A DNA stretch of 64,000 nucleotides from an uncultured Prevotellaceae bacterium (lineage in GTDB: Bacteria > Bacteroidota > Bacteroidia > Bacteroidales > Muribaculaceae), in assembly GCA_900318535.1 (NCBI GenBank), contig ONKU01000002.1:1-64000 (forward strand). The letters run 5' to 3'. The notes below the pieces were generated by a model that did no database searches, was not told the origin of the DNA, and worked only from the letters and a program-made list of their open reading frames with translations. Of this stretch, positions 7,116-15,639 are shown in pieces. Position 1 is the first letter of the stretch; each line of letters opens with the position of its first letter. The position numbers and the translations under genes were made by a program.

Positions 7116-8666
7116 ATGACTATACAAGAAATAACAACTCGCAATGAAGATCAGACGTTTGATTGCAAGAGCATTCAGATTGACCCGAAGGCTTTGGCTG
7201 TGCCCATTGTGGCAATGGCTAACGCTGACGGCGGTGTGCTTGCTATCGGTGTGTCAGATAAAACCAGAACGCTTGAGGGTGTTGAACAGCATACGGAGAA
7301 ACTTAATGAGCTGCTTCGTGTTCCATTCGACTTCTGCAATCCGTCAATTCCCGTAACCTGCTCTTACCTTCCTTGCAAGGACAAAGATGGGAATGAGAAC
7401 CATATTTTGCTGATGGAGATCCCTGCGAGCATGTATTTGCACACCAACCAGGCGGATGAGGCATTTATGCGTGTGGGAGACAAAAGCCGGAAGCTATCGT
7501 TTGATGAGCGCGTGCAGCTGATGTACGACAAGGGTGAGCGCTTCTATGAGGACACGGCTGTCTATGGTGCCACCGTTGATGACATCAACATGGATGCTGT
7601 TGCGGAATATACCAGGCTGGTCGGATATAGCAAGACCCCATTGGAATACCTGCGAGAGAATAATGGTTTTGTGACAACCAATAAGCAGGGCGAGGAAGAT
7701 GTCAGCACAGCGTGCATTCTGCTATTCGGCAAGAACCCGCAGAAGTTCTTTCCTCGCGCCCGCACTCGTTTTATCAGATATGAGGGTGTCGATGAAAAGG
7801 TGGGTGCTGAGATGAACGTCATCAAGGATGTGACTTTTGAGGGAACCATCCTGAACCAAGTCAGAAAAACCATAGAAGTCAGAAAAACCATAGATTTCAT
7901 CGAGACCCAGGTTAGGGAACACACATTCCTGGGACAACATGCTCAGTTCGTGACGCGCCGCGATTATCCCGAATTCGTCATTCAAGAGATGACGGTGAAC
8001 AGCGTTTGCCATCGGGCTTACAGCATCAAGGGGACCGAGATTCAAATCAAAATGTTCGACGACCGGCTCGTATTCGAAACACCAGGCAAGCTGCCTGGAA
8101 TGGTGAAGCCAACCAACATCCGCAACACTCACTTCTCCCGTAATCCGAAGATAGCAGCTTTCCTAAAGGCTTATCACTACGTCAAGGAATATGGCGAGGG
8201 TGTTGACCGCATCTATCGAGAACTTGAAGCCAATGGCACATCTGCACTTTCCTTCCACACCGATGACTTCATCCTGAAGATTACCGTGCCCAAGGTGATA
8301 GAAAAGGTGAGTGTAAACGAAGAAAAGGTGAGTGTAAACGAAGAAAAGGTGAGTGTAAACGAAGAAGGGGTAATAGAAAAGGTTAATGCAAAAACTGGAA
8401 AGGTTATAGAAAAGGTTAATGTAAATCGTCAAGGACTAATAGAAAAGTTGGTAGACAGAGCGACTATAAACGGTGATAAGTTGACAAAGAATCGCATTAC
8501 GATATTAGAACTAATGTTAGACGATCCGTATATCTCTATAGTAGAACTTGCAAAAGAAGTAGGAATCAGTGAAACTTCCATTATGCGTAATATAGATTAT
8601 ATGCGAGGTAAATATCTCCGTAGGGTTGGTGCTGATAAAAATGGTTTTTGGGAAATCATATGCTAA
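7116..8666 (+). CDS. Schlafen AlbA_2 domain protein with ATPase-like C-terminal part
   Basis: The 516-residue protein has an N-terminal Schlafen AlbA_2 domain (EDQTFDCKSIQID, MANADGGVLAIGVSD, residues about 10-130). A middle domain of the HATPase_c_4 type seen in RecG-related transcriptional regulators follows (EMTVNSVCHRAYS, then LVFETPGKLP and YGEGVDRI, residues about 290-375). The C-terminus is a winged-helix (VELAKEVGISETSIMRNIDYM). Between them lies a repeated EKVSVNE linker. Proteins of this layout are usually annotated as ATP-binding or RecG-like regulators and are frequent in Bacteroidota genomes; their substrate is mostly unknown. It stands alone with about 110 bp before it. Confidence 0.85.
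   Translation: MTIQEITTRNEDQTFDCKSIQIDPKALAVPIVAMANADGGVLAIGVSDKTRTLEGVEQHTEKLNELLRVPFDFCNPSIPVTCSYLPCKDKDGNENHILLMEIPASMYLHTNQADEAFMRVGDKSRKLSFDERVQLMYDKGERFYEDTAVYGATVDDINMDAVAEYTRLVGYSKTPLEYLRENNGFVTTNKQGEEDVSTACILLFGKNPQKFFPRARTRFIRYEGVDEKVGAEMNVIKDVTFEGTILNQVRKTIEVRKTIDFIETQVREHTFLGQHAQFVTRRDYPEFVIQEMTVNSVCHRAYSIKGTEIQIKMFDDRLVFETPGKLPGMVKPTNIRNTHFSRNPKIAAFLKAYHYVKEYGEGVDRIYRELEANGTSALSFHTDDFILKITVPKVIEKVSVNEEKVSVNEEKVSVNEEGVIEKVNAKTGKVIEKVNVNRQGLIEKLVDRATINGDKLTKNRITILELMLDDPYISIVELAKEVGISETSIMRNIDYMRGKYLRRVGADKNGFWEIIC
8301..8363 (+). repeat. Three perfect 21-bp in-frame tandem repeats inside the AlbA_2 gene
   Basis: Units begin at 8301, 8322 and 8343 and are identical; each encodes EKVSVNE. 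Degenerate relatives (VIEKVNA, VIEKVNV, LIEKL) follow to about 8450. The number of copies can change without shifting the frame, so linker length between the ATPase-like and winged-helix parts could vary between strains. Confidence 0.9.
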
Positions 8667-9109
8667 TATCACCTTCATGGGAATAGGACTGTCTGTCTGA
8701 ATGACCACAAAACCAGTTGGGCAGTCTTATTTATTGCGTAATCCTCATCTGATTGCAATTACCAAGGATTATCTTCAGTAGTTGATAGTCAGATTTATAG
8801 CCAGTTCAAAGATGCCATAACTTTCAAGACGATGTTGTAAAAACATAAAAATCTATACCACATTATTTGGTATTTTCTAGAAAAATACGTACCTTCGACA
8901 CATGATTTGAACTTTAAGCGAATGTAATACTCCACATATAGTTATAAAAAACAAAACACCTATTGTCTTTGGAGTTGGGGGATAGAATGGTTCAAATAAT
9001 CATCCTCTAAAAAGAAATCCATGTAAATTTGTTAAAGCTCTTGATTGTCTTAATAGGGGGATAGGCATGAGTGAGCAAATAATAAACATCTATCCCTCAA
9101 GATCTCATT
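8667..9109. other. Noncoding 440 bp with hairpin and a promoter-like site
   Basis: A 10-bp stem (8682-8691 with 8722-8731, one G-U pair, 30-base loop) followed by TTATTTATTG may end the AlbA_2 transcript. TTTGG at 8866-8870 and TACCTTCG at 8890-8897, 20 bp apart, resemble a -33/-7 promoter with one mismatch and could drive the HNH gene with a leader of about 200 bases. No other gene is seen. Confidence 0.45.
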
Positions 9110-9430
9110 ATGATATATAACAAAAACTTGATTCAAAAAATTTGGGAAAAGGCAATCCCTGTATTAAATCAAAATTCCGCTCATGTTCGTAAAGACAAAT
9201 GTGGGGCTTGGATTGTTTTTGAAGCCTATGGTGATAGAAATAGTGAATATGGCTGGGAAATTGACCATATTATTCCTGTCGACAAGGGAGGAACAGATGA
9301 TTTAGCAAATTTACAACCATTACATTGGGACAATAATGCTGCAAAGGGTGATGGTAGTTTAGTTTGCAAAGTAGTCGCAGATGGAACTCATAATAGAATC
9401 CGAAACAACTGGAATCTGTTATTGGGGTAG
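9110..9430 (+). CDS. HNH endonuclease
   Basis: This 106-residue protein has a complete HNH signature: EIDHIIPVDKGGTDDLANLQPLH, followed by NNAAKGD (about residues 50-85). It fits small stand-alone HNH nucleases that cut DNA and are common in phages, mobile elements and restriction systems. No methylase or recognition domain is nearby. It lies at the outer edge of the accessory region, facing the FISUMP gene on the other strand 54 bp away. What it cuts is not evident. Confidence 0.85.
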   Translation: MIYNKNLIQKIWEKAIPVLNQNSAHVRKDKCGAWIVFEAYGDRNSEYGWEIDHIIPVDKGGTDDLANLQPLHWDNNAAKGDGSLVCKVVADGTHNRIRNNWNLLLG

Positions 9431-9484
9431 AATCTGACTTATAGTGTGGGAGGACTCCATTAGGCATTCCTCCCACAACTATAA

Positions 9485-10312
9485 TTAATAATCTTTTACA
9501 GCTCTAACACAAAACCCATAATTTCGGAAAGTTTTCGTCTCACACATTGGATTATTACTATTGTTCTCTACCGTTTCTTCCATATCAAACACTAATACAC
9601 TAGCGTATTTGTCTCCAAAAGGAGTTGATAGCCAATAATATGAAGTGCTGACATCATAGTGTGGTTCCAATGTTGACATTAAACTCGTCAGTAAGCCAGT
9701 AAAAGGGAGAAAAATACTATTACCATTTGGGCCAATTACATTATAACCCCGTTGGTCATCATTTGATACCTTTTGCCATTGACATTTTTCGATTAGTTCT
9801 ATACCTTCTTTCAAAGTAGGCATTCTCCAACCAGGTCCCATATCATAACGCGCAATATCGTATTGTGGCTTGCCACTTATATCACCAATCGTTGATGCGT
9901 CTCCCTCCAATCCATGAGTAAATCGATAATGTTCTTTTATTTCTCCCCAAGCATAGAATTTGCCAGAATTTGTCATTGAATTTGCCCCGATGTTGCATGG
10001 CGCCCACATAACAGATAAACCTAAATCAACTGGAACATTCTGTTTTTCTCTTAGGATCTTTGTCTGCCTTGTTCTTTCGGCTTCAGCTTTCCTTTTAGAT
10101 TCTTGCACCGATTGTTGTGCAGTACTAATAGACGACTTGATTAGCCAAACAATAAAAATGATGGCTAATAGTACTATCAATCCCCAAAGAGTATCTCCGG
10201 TTATAAACGGTTTTTGATGCGCCACTCCATCTTCATAGTAATCATACTGTGTTTGGGCAAAAAGAGAAATACATGCTATGAGCGAATAAAATGATACAGC
10301 AACCTTTTTCAT
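9485..10312 (-). CDS. FISUMP-type domain protein with membrane anchor
   Basis: An in-frame ATG at 10318 precedes a better start at 10312 that begins MKKVAVSFYSLIACISLFAQ, a signal peptide. A second hydrophobic segment (LWGLIVLLAIIFIVWLI, about residues 42-58) should anchor the protein, followed by a charged helix. The C-terminal two thirds match the Fibrobacter major paralogous (FISUMP) type: VDLGLSVMWAPCNIGA, YAWGEI, WRMPT, then YWLSTP and a final NYGFCVRAV. These domains are widespread in Bacteroidota envelope proteins, with no proven activity. An unusual point is the membrane segment in place of a lipoprotein anchor. It is transcribed towards the HNH gene. Confidence 0.75.
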   Translation of the reverse strand: MKKVAVSFYSLIACISLFAQTQYDYYEDGVAHQKPFITGDTLWGLIVLLAIIFIVWLIKSSISTAQQSVQESKRKAEAERTRQTKILREKQNVPVDLGLSVMWAPCNIGANSMTNSGKFYAWGEIKEHYRFTHGLEGDASTIGDISGKPQYDIARYDMGPGWRMPTLKEGIELIEKCQWQKVSNDDQRGYNVIGPNGNSIFLPFTGLLTSLMSTLEPHYDVSTSYYWLSTPFGDKYASVLVFDMEETVENNSNNPMCETKTFRNYGFCVRAVKDY

Positions 10313-10391
10313 AAGCATTATTATTTGGCTTTTCTATTTTCATATAGTTGAATAGTAGACGGTTTATACAGCCTCCCTTCAAAACATGATG

Positions 10392-10399
10392 CAAAAGTA
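10392..10399 (-). promoter_or_regulatory. -7 element TACTTTTG for the FISUMP gene
   Basis: Read on the minus strand the site is TACTTTTG, about 80 bp upstream of the start codon. No clear -33 element was seen at the usual distance. Confidence 0.5.
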
Positions 10400-10774
10400 C
10401 TCATTATTCTTTTATTATGACCATTGAACAACTATAAATATAGAGAAGATGCAATAACAACCTACAAAGAGGATTAATTAGAAATATAGCAACAGGCTTC
10501 AATCTATCGATAGTCTATTCTATATGATGAAGTGTTGTTTATGTTAATTTATTCCTTGGCTTGCCCTCTGGATAGAGGGTAGAGAAGATTTGGACTATTG
10601 GAGGACTATTGAAAGTTGTTTAATCGGATTGAATGAAGTTGAAGGGTTTGGGGTTGTTGTGGTGGTCTTGGTGGGATAGATGGGAAATGTGGAGGAAATG
10701 TGTGGGGAAAAGAAAAATTTTTGCAAGATTCTTTGCAGATGTGGGGAAAATGTGGGGAAAACTGAGAAATAGAA
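10400..10774. other. Noncoding stretch with TGTGGGGAAA-type repeats
   Basis: No convincing gene. The part from about 10685 to 10762 repeats ATGTGGGG/GTGGGGAAA several times. A small hairpin CCCTCT-ggat-AGAGGG lies near 10563-10578. A 67-codon minus-strand frame here is Thr/Pro/Phe-rich and looks non-coding. Confidence 0.4.
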
Positions 10775-10811
10775 AATCGCTAAAGTCTTTAATTTCAAGG
10801 CTTTAGCGATT
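10775..10811 (-). terminator. Terminator of tRNA-Leu
   Basis: A perfect 11-bp inverted repeat (AATCGCTAAAG at 10775-10785 with its complement at 10801-10811) lies just beyond the tRNA 3' end. On the minus strand the stem is followed by TTCTATTTCTC, a moderate U-rich tail. Confidence 0.7.
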
Positions 10812-10829
10812 ATTTTCGAGTCAAACTCG

Positions 10830-10913
10830 TACCCAGAGCCGGGGTCGAACCGGCACGGGTGTTACCCCATTGGTGTTTGAGACCAACGCGTCTACCGATT
10901 CCGCCATCTGGGC
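10830..10913 (-). tRNA. tRNA-Leu (anticodon CAA)
   Basis: On the minus strand an 84-base cloverleaf with a long variable arm can be folded. Acceptor GCCCAGA pairs with TCTGGGT (a G-U pair at 1-72), the D-loop is GGCGGAATCGGTAGAC, the anticodon stem-loop is TTGGT-CTCAAAC-ACCAA, and the T-arm is GCCGG-TTCGACC-CCGGC. The discriminator is A and no CCA is encoded. The long variable arm and CAA anticodon identify a leucine tRNA reading UUG. Its 3' end faces the accessory region, the usual side for tRNA-targeted integration. Confidence 0.95.
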
Positions 10914-10926
10914 GTCAGAGCGGGTG

Positions 10927-10960
10927 CAAAGGTAAGTCAATTTTTTGAATTGATGGCAAA
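10927..10960 (-). promoter_or_regulatory. Promoter of tRNA-Leu
   Basis: Minus-strand TACCTTTG (10927-10934) fits the -7 consensus, and TTTG (10957-10960) about 22 bases further upstream can serve as -33. The -7 element lies 14 bp from the tRNA 5' end. Confidence 0.65.
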
Positions 10961-11029
10961 AAAACGGACATTTTTTGTCGAAATGCGATTTTTTGGGGCG
11001 TTGAGGGCTGCTGTAGAGGCTGGTTATAG

Positions 11030-11037
11030 TAAATTTG
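11030..11037 (+). promoter_or_regulatory. -7 element TAAATTTG for tcdA
   Basis: TAAATTTG lies 26 bp before the tcdA ATG. A TTG at 11001-11003 is somewhat too far to be an ideal -33. Confidence 0.5.
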
Positions 11038-11062
11038 CGGCCAATAATTGACATTGATAACG

Positions 11063-11809
11063 ATGGATGAGAATCGGACTGATATGGAAAATCCGTTCAC
11101 GCGGACTGAGTTGATGCTGGGCGCGAAGGCGATGGAGCGGCTGGCCCAGAGCCGTGTGGCGGTGTTCGGCATTGGCGGCGTGGGTGGCTATGTGGTCGAG
11201 GCGTTGGCCCGTAGTGGGGTGGGGGCGCTGGACCTGATTGATGACGACACGGTGAGCGTGTCGAACATCAACCGCCAGATTTTTGCCCTTCACAGCACGA
11301 TCGGACGGGCCAAGGTGGACGTGGCTGCCGAACGTGTGCGCGACATCAATCCGCAGTGCAAGGTGACGACGCACAGGATGTTCTATTTGCCCGAAAACGC
11401 CGATGAAATCGACCTTTCTTGCTTTGATTACGTGGTCGATAGCCTAGACACGATAACGGCGAAGATGGAGATTGCGCGGCGCTGCCTGCGACTGGGCGTG
11501 ACGCACATCTGCTCGATGGGCGCGGCCTACAAGATGGACCCGATGGCCTTCAGGGTGGCGGATTTTGACGCGACGCGCATCGATCCGCTGGCCCGCATGC
11601 TGCGCAAACTGCTGCACCGCGAGGGCATCCATCACTTCAAGTGCGTCTATAGCGAGGAGGAACCGCACTGGAATCCCGACGTGCCGGTCTATGTCGATGG
11701 AAAAAAACAGCCGGGCAGCAACGCATTCGTTCCTGCCGCGGCCGGTCTGTTGATCGCTCGTGAAGTGATTGTGGACCTCACACGCGATGTCTCTGTTATT
11801 TCTTCTTAG
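11063..11809 (+). CDS. tcdA: tRNA threonylcarbamoyladenosine dehydratase (ThiF/E1-like)
   Basis: The frame opens with TTG at 11048, but the ATG at 11063 (MDENRTDMENPF) is the likelier start, giving 248 residues, the normal family length. The E1-like Rossmann motif GIGGVGGYVVEALARSG and the following LIDDDTVSVSNINRQ are clear, as is the C-terminal PGSNAFVPAAAGL. TcdA uses ATP to cyclise t6A37 of ANN-decoding tRNAs to ct6A in the cytoplasm. The downstream mtaB gene (53991) modifies the same base in another way. The last 14 bp overlap the convergent mltD gene. Confidence 0.92.
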   Translation: MDENRTDMENPFTRTELMLGAKAMERLAQSRVAVFGIGGVGGYVVEALARSGVGALDLIDDDTVSVSNINRQIFALHSTIGRAKVDVAAERVRDINPQCKVTTHRMFYLPENADEIDLSCFDYVVDSLDTITAKMEIARRCLRLGVTHICSMGAAYKMDPMAFRVADFDATRIDPLARMLRKLLHREGIHHFKCVYSEEEPHWNPDVPVYVDGKKQPGSNAFVPAAAGLLIAREVIVDLTRDVSVISS

Positions 11810-13844
11810 ATTTCTTTTTGCCTGAGGAGCTGCCAGACTTGCTCGAGGAGCTTGACTTGCTGGAGGACTTGCTGGCAGAACTGCTCTTGCTGTTCTTGCC
11901 GCTGCCCTTGCTGCTCTTCTTGTCGCTCTTGCTGCCCTTCTTGCTGTCGCTGGCGGCCTTGCGGGCTTCATCCTTGGTGGGAATCTTGATTTTCTCGCCA
12001 GCCTTGATCTTGTTGCCGTTCTCGATGCCGTTGGCACGCTCGAGGTCCTTAACCGAAACGCCTGTCTTCTCGGCGATTTTGGTCAGCGATTCACCCTTCT
12101 GGACAGTGACTTCGCTGGGCTGTTTGGGTTTGGAGTGCTTGCCGCTCTTGCTGCTCTTGTAGCTCTTGGAGCTGCGCTCGGCGGTTTCGTTGCGCCTAGA
12201 CTTGTGGTTGCTCTCCTTCTCGGCATATTTGGCATTGCGTGAGCGCCAGCTGCTGGAGTTGGCCTTTGATGCTTGGCGGCGCGTGGATTGATCGTCGTCC
12301 CTGGCCGATGATTTCTTGGAGGTGGCTTTGGTGACGGGCTCGCTGTCGGCCTTGGCGGTATAGGAACGTTTGTACGGCTCTTTTTCGGCCGCTTTGCGCT
12401 GGATGTCCTTTACCTCGTCAAACTGTTCCTGCTCGCTCTCGGCGACCTGCTCGTTCATGGCCAGGTCGTCGTTGCTGGTGTTTGAGCTGGTCTCGATGAT
12501 GCCGGTGTCCTCGTTGTTATCGGCGCTGGCGATGTTGCGGCTGCTGGGGGCTTTCACCTTGAGGTTGTCGCCACGGCGCACGCGCTCGCTGCTCATGTTG
12601 TTCATGGCCATCAGCTCGTTGGTGGTCATGCCATATTTAGCCGCGATGGTCGAGACGGTCTCGCCGCGTCCCACTTTGTGGGTGATGGTGCGCACGTCGC
12701 CGTTTGATGTGCGTCCCGAGAGGTATTCCTCGGCCGTGGCGGTTTCGCCGCCGGGCTCAACCACCTCGCGGTGGGCATACAGGTCATCGCGGTAGCTGTC
12801 GATGCTGTCCTCGCTCATGATGAAGCTGTAGATCTGCTGTGACGGCAGCACGAGGGTGTACGGGTGGTTGTCGCCGGGAATGACGTCGGCCCGGTATTGC
12901 GGATTGAAGGTGCGGATTTCCTCGATGGGCATATTCAACACACTGGCAATCTGGGCGAAGTGGATGCGGCGGTTCACGCTGACAGTGTCGGTGATGAGCG
13001 GCTTGCGCGCCAGCGATGGACTGATGTTGTGCTGCTTGTAATAGGTCATCGCATAGTTGGCAGCGATGAAGGCAGGTACGTAGCCGCGGGTCTCGCGGGG
13101 CAGATATTCGTAGATGTCCCAAAAGTCGCCCGTGCCGCCGTTGCGATGGAGCGCCTTGTTGACGTTGCCGGGACCGCAGTTGTAGGCGGCGATGGCCAGC
13201 GACCAGTCATTATAAATCTGGTACAAGTTCTTGAGGTACTTGGCGGCCATGGCGCTGGAGCGGTAAGGATCGCGGCGCTCGTCTACGAGCGAGTTGATTT
13301 CCAGCCCCAGTCCCTTGCCGGTACCAATCATGAATTGCCACAGTCCGGCAGCTCCCACACGTGACACCGCATTGGGGTCGAGAGCGCTCTCGACGATGGG
13401 CAAGTACTTGAGTTCGAGCGGCAAACCCTCTTTCTCCAGTGCCTGCTCAAAGATGGGCATATAGTACAGGCTCATGCCCAGCATTTCCTCGATGAGCGTG
13501 CGGCTGCGATAGACGTATCTCTCGATGTGCTTGCGCACAATCTGGTTGTAGGGCATCTCGATGACCGAGGGGATGGCGGCTAGCCTGCGGATGTAGGTCT
13601 CCTCGCTCACCTCGCCGTGAGACTTGTTTTCCACGTCGGCATCAAGCACGGTATAGTTCTGCAGATACCAGTTGGTCATCATCTTGTGCACATCGGTGTC
13701 AAAGCTCTCGGGAAAGACAATGTCGTCGTCGGTAATCGAGTTCTTTAACGTGAGGATGTTGTTTTTCTCGCGCGGTGCCGCCAGCAATGTCGTTGCTGCC
13801 AGCAGCGTCAGGAGAAACCATGTGAGAAGTCGTTGTCTTGTCAT
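11796..13844 (-). CDS. mltD: Membrane-bound lytic transglycosylase D-like protein with LysM domains
   Basis: The 682-residue protein has a signal peptide (LLTWFLLTLLAATTLLAAP). An SLT domain follows at about residues 135-260, with catalytic Glu in LPIVESALDPNAVS and the motifs AAGLWQFM and IAAYNCGPGNV. A LysM domain lies near residue 395 (HKVGRGETVSTIAAKYGMTTNEL) and a second near residue 580 (VQKGESLTKIAEKTGVSVKDL). It cleaves peptidoglycan glycan strands, forming anhydro-muropeptides. The tail of about 50 residues is almost only Ser and Lys, unusually low in complexity for the family. It is last in a minus-strand run after parA, parB and DUF5683, a gene order seen in other Bacteroidales. 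Confidence 0.93.
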   Translation of the reverse strand: MTRQRLLTWFLLTLLAATTLLAAPREKNNILTLKNSITDDDIVFPESFDTDVHKMMTNWYLQNYTVLDADVENKSHGEVSEETYIRRLAAIPSVIEMPYNQIVRKHIERYVYRSRTLIEEMLGMSLYYMPIFEQALEKEGLPLELKYLPIVESALDPNAVSRVGAAGLWQFMIGTGKGLGLEINSLVDERRDPYRSSAMAAKYLKNLYQIYNDWSLAIAAYNCGPGNVNKALHRNGGTGDFWDIYEYLPRETRGYVPAFIAANYAMTYYKQHNISPSLARKPLITDTVSVNRRIHFAQIASVLNMPIEEIRTFNPQYRADVIPGDNHPYTLVLPSQQIYSFIMSEDSIDSYRDDLYAHREVVEPGGETATAEEYLSGRTSNGDVRTITHKVGRGETVSTIAAKYGMTTNELMAMNNMSSERVRRGDNLKVKAPSSRNIASADNNEDTGIIETSSNTSNDDLAMNEQVAESEQEQFDEVKDIQRKAAEKEPYKRSYTAKADSEPVTKATSKKSSARDDDQSTRRQASKANSSSWRSRNAKYAEKESNHKSRRNETAERSSKSYKSSKSGKHSKPKQPSEVTVQKGESLTKIAEKTGVSVKDLERANGIENGNKIKAGEKIKIPTKDEARKAASDSKKGSKSDKKSSKGSGKNSKSSSASKSSSKSSSSSKSGSSSGKKKSKKK

Positions 13845-13879
13845 ATATTGTCGTTTGTTGTTTAATTCAAGTCATTGAT

Positions 13880-14725
13880 TCAGAAACTGATGGCGCATTG
13901 CAGTCCCAACGAAGGCAGGCGTCCGCCCGGCACCCTGCTGTCGATGGCTGCGGGAGCCACGTCCAGGGTGAGGTCGGGAGAGATGTCGAAGTGGGCAAGC
14001 GAGGCGTCCACATAGGCGTCCACGATGTTGATCAAGTACACGCCCACCATGGCGATGACGCAGATTTCGCGGTATCGCCGGTAGTAGTCGCGTTTGTTCT
14101 TCATCACCTTTTGTAGCCAGGCCACATCCAGGTCGCTCTCCTTGACCGTGGGCGGGAAAAAGTCCATGTAGCTGCGCGTGTCGGGATCATCGTCCATGAC
14201 GTCGCGGTACCCCTTGGAATAGTCCTTGTACATGCGGTTGTTCCATGATGCGCCATAAGTCAGTCCCACAAAGGCGCCCACCACGATGGGCAGTTTCCAG
14301 TAGCGGCGGTTGTAAATCTGGCCCAAACCGGGGCACAGGGCCGACAGCCAGAGCGCCCGTTGCGGATCGGGATTGAAGATGCGCACGTTGCCCATCACCG
14401 GCGACGCAGTGGTGTCGGTGAGGATTTCCACGCCCTCGATGCCCCTGATAGAGTCGATTGATGCAAAGGTGATGGTGTCGCCCGAGGCGTTCACCACGCG
14501 CACCCGCTTGCTGTCGTCAAGGCGGCTCGTGTCGCTCAGCATCACCGGCCGTCGCTCCATGTGGCGTCCAGTGGTGGTGGCGGTGCTGTCATCTGGGGTA
14601 GCCGTCGGTAGGATGGCCTGTGCGGCGACACCTTGCCACAGCAGCCACATCACCATGGTGGTGACGAGCCGATGCCAGCATGAGCGATATGTCTTGAAAG
14701 CCTTCACCTGGTCAGTTTTGTTCAA
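13880..14725 (-). CDS. DUF5683 domain-containing membrane protein
   Basis: This 281-residue protein has an N-terminal hydrophobic signal (LVTTMVMWLLWQGVAAQA), a Thr/Asp-rich linker, then the DUF5683 core. That core includes RALWLSALCPGLGQIYNRRYWKLPIVVGAFVGLTYG and a second hydrophobic segment (ICVIAMVGVYLINIVDAYVDA). DUF5683 is typical of Bacteroidota and usually sits between parB and a lytic transglycosylase, as here. Its start overlaps the parB stop by 4 bp, implying coupled translation. Function is unknown; an envelope role linked to chromosome segregation or cell-wall work is only inferred from context. Confidence 0.88.
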   Translation of the reverse strand: MNKTDQVKAFKTYRSCWHRLVTTMVMWLLWQGVAAQAILPTATPDDSTATTTGRHMERRPVMLSDTSRLDDSKRVRVVNASGDTITFASIDSIRGIEGVEILTDTTASPVMGNVRIFNPDPQRALWLSALCPGLGQIYNRRYWKLPIVVGAFVGLTYGASWNNRMYKDYSKGYRDVMDDDPDTRSYMDFFPPTVKESDLDVAWLQKVMKNKRDYYRRYREICVIAMVGVYLINIVDAYVDASLAHFDISPDLTLDVAPAAIDSRVPGGRLPSLGLQCAISF

Positions 14726-15603
14726 GCGTTTTTCAGACTGTCAAAAATGCTGATGATTTTCTCGAGCTGGGCCTCATTGGCAAAGGGGAAGGTGATTTTG
14801 CCTTTTCCCGAGGGGTCGCAGCTGAACTTCACGGGCACGCCGAAGGCTGATGCCAGGTGCTTCTGCAGTATCGCATAGTCCTTGGCATTCACCGTTTTGG
14901 CATTGCCTTCCTGCTTGGCGCGCTCGTCGTTGGCGGCCATTTGCATCTGCTTGGCGCGCTGTTCCACTTGACGCACCGACAGGCCCTTCTTGATGGTCTC
15001 GTTATACAGTTTGAGCTGCAGCTTGGGGTCATCGAGCGAGAGCAGTGCCCTTGCATGGCCCATGTCCAGCGTGTGGTCATGCAGTCCCAGTTGCACCTCG
15101 GCGGGCAGTTTGAGCAGACGCAGGAAGTTGGCGATGGTGGCGCGTTTCTTGCCGATGCGCTCGCTCAGCCGTTCCTGGGTGAGGTTGTACTGGTCGATGA
15201 GTTTCCTGAAGGTCAGCGCGATTTCGATGGCGTTCAAGTCCTCACGCTGGATGTTCTCGATGAGCGCCATCTCGGTCACCTCGCTGTCGTTGGCCGTTCT
15301 GATGTAGGCCGGAACGGAGTTCAGCCCGGCCAGCAGCGATGCGCGGTAACGACGTTCACCCGAAATAATCTGGTAGGTGTTGTCGCCCATGCTGCGCAGG
15401 GTCAGTGGCTGGATGATGCCCAGCTCGCGGATGCTTGTCGCCAACTCTTCAAGTGCCTCTTCGTCAAAGACTTGACGGGGCTGCTCGGGGTTGGGCATAA
15501 TCTGGTTGATGGGTATCTGGTTGATGGCCGAGGAGCCTTCGGTCTGGATGACATCCATGTCGATGAGTGCGTCGAGACCGCGCTTGAGTGCTTTACCTTT
15601 CAT
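14722..15603 (-). CDS. parB: Chromosome partition protein ParB
   Basis: The 293-residue protein has the N-terminal ParB/Srx domain (INQIMPNPEQPRQVFDEEALEEL; GERRYRASLLAGL, about residues 28-115). A central HTH follows (LTQERLSERIGKKRATIANFLRLLKLP), then a C-terminal dimerisation region rich in Lys/Phe. ParB binds parS sites, clamps DNA using CTP and loads SMC near the origin. It follows parA by 36 bp on the minus strand. No full parS (TGTTTCACGTGAAACA) was found in the window; only a half-site near 16497 was noticed. Confidence 0.95.
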   Translation of the reverse strand: MKGKALKRGLDALIDMDVIQTEGSSAINQIPINQIMPNPEQPRQVFDEEALEELATSIRELGIIQPLTLRSMGDNTYQIISGERRYRASLLAGLNSVPAYIRTANDSEVTEMALIENIQREDLNAIEIALTFRKLIDQYNLTQERLSERIGKKRATIANFLRLLKLPAEVQLGLHDHTLDMGHARALLSLDDPKLQLKLYNETIKKGLSVRQVEQRAKQMQMAANDERAKQEGNAKTVNAKDYAILQKHLASAFGVPVKFSCDPSGKGKITFPFANEAQLEKIISIFDSLKNA

Positions 15604-15639
15604 TATATCGTTGTATTTTTGGTTGAGTTGATAGCAGGG

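Noticed and set aside
10595-10798. A 67-codon minus-strand frame with Thr/Pro/Phe runs
   Set aside because: It is made of repetitive TGTGGGGAAA-type DNA and overlaps the tRNA terminator.
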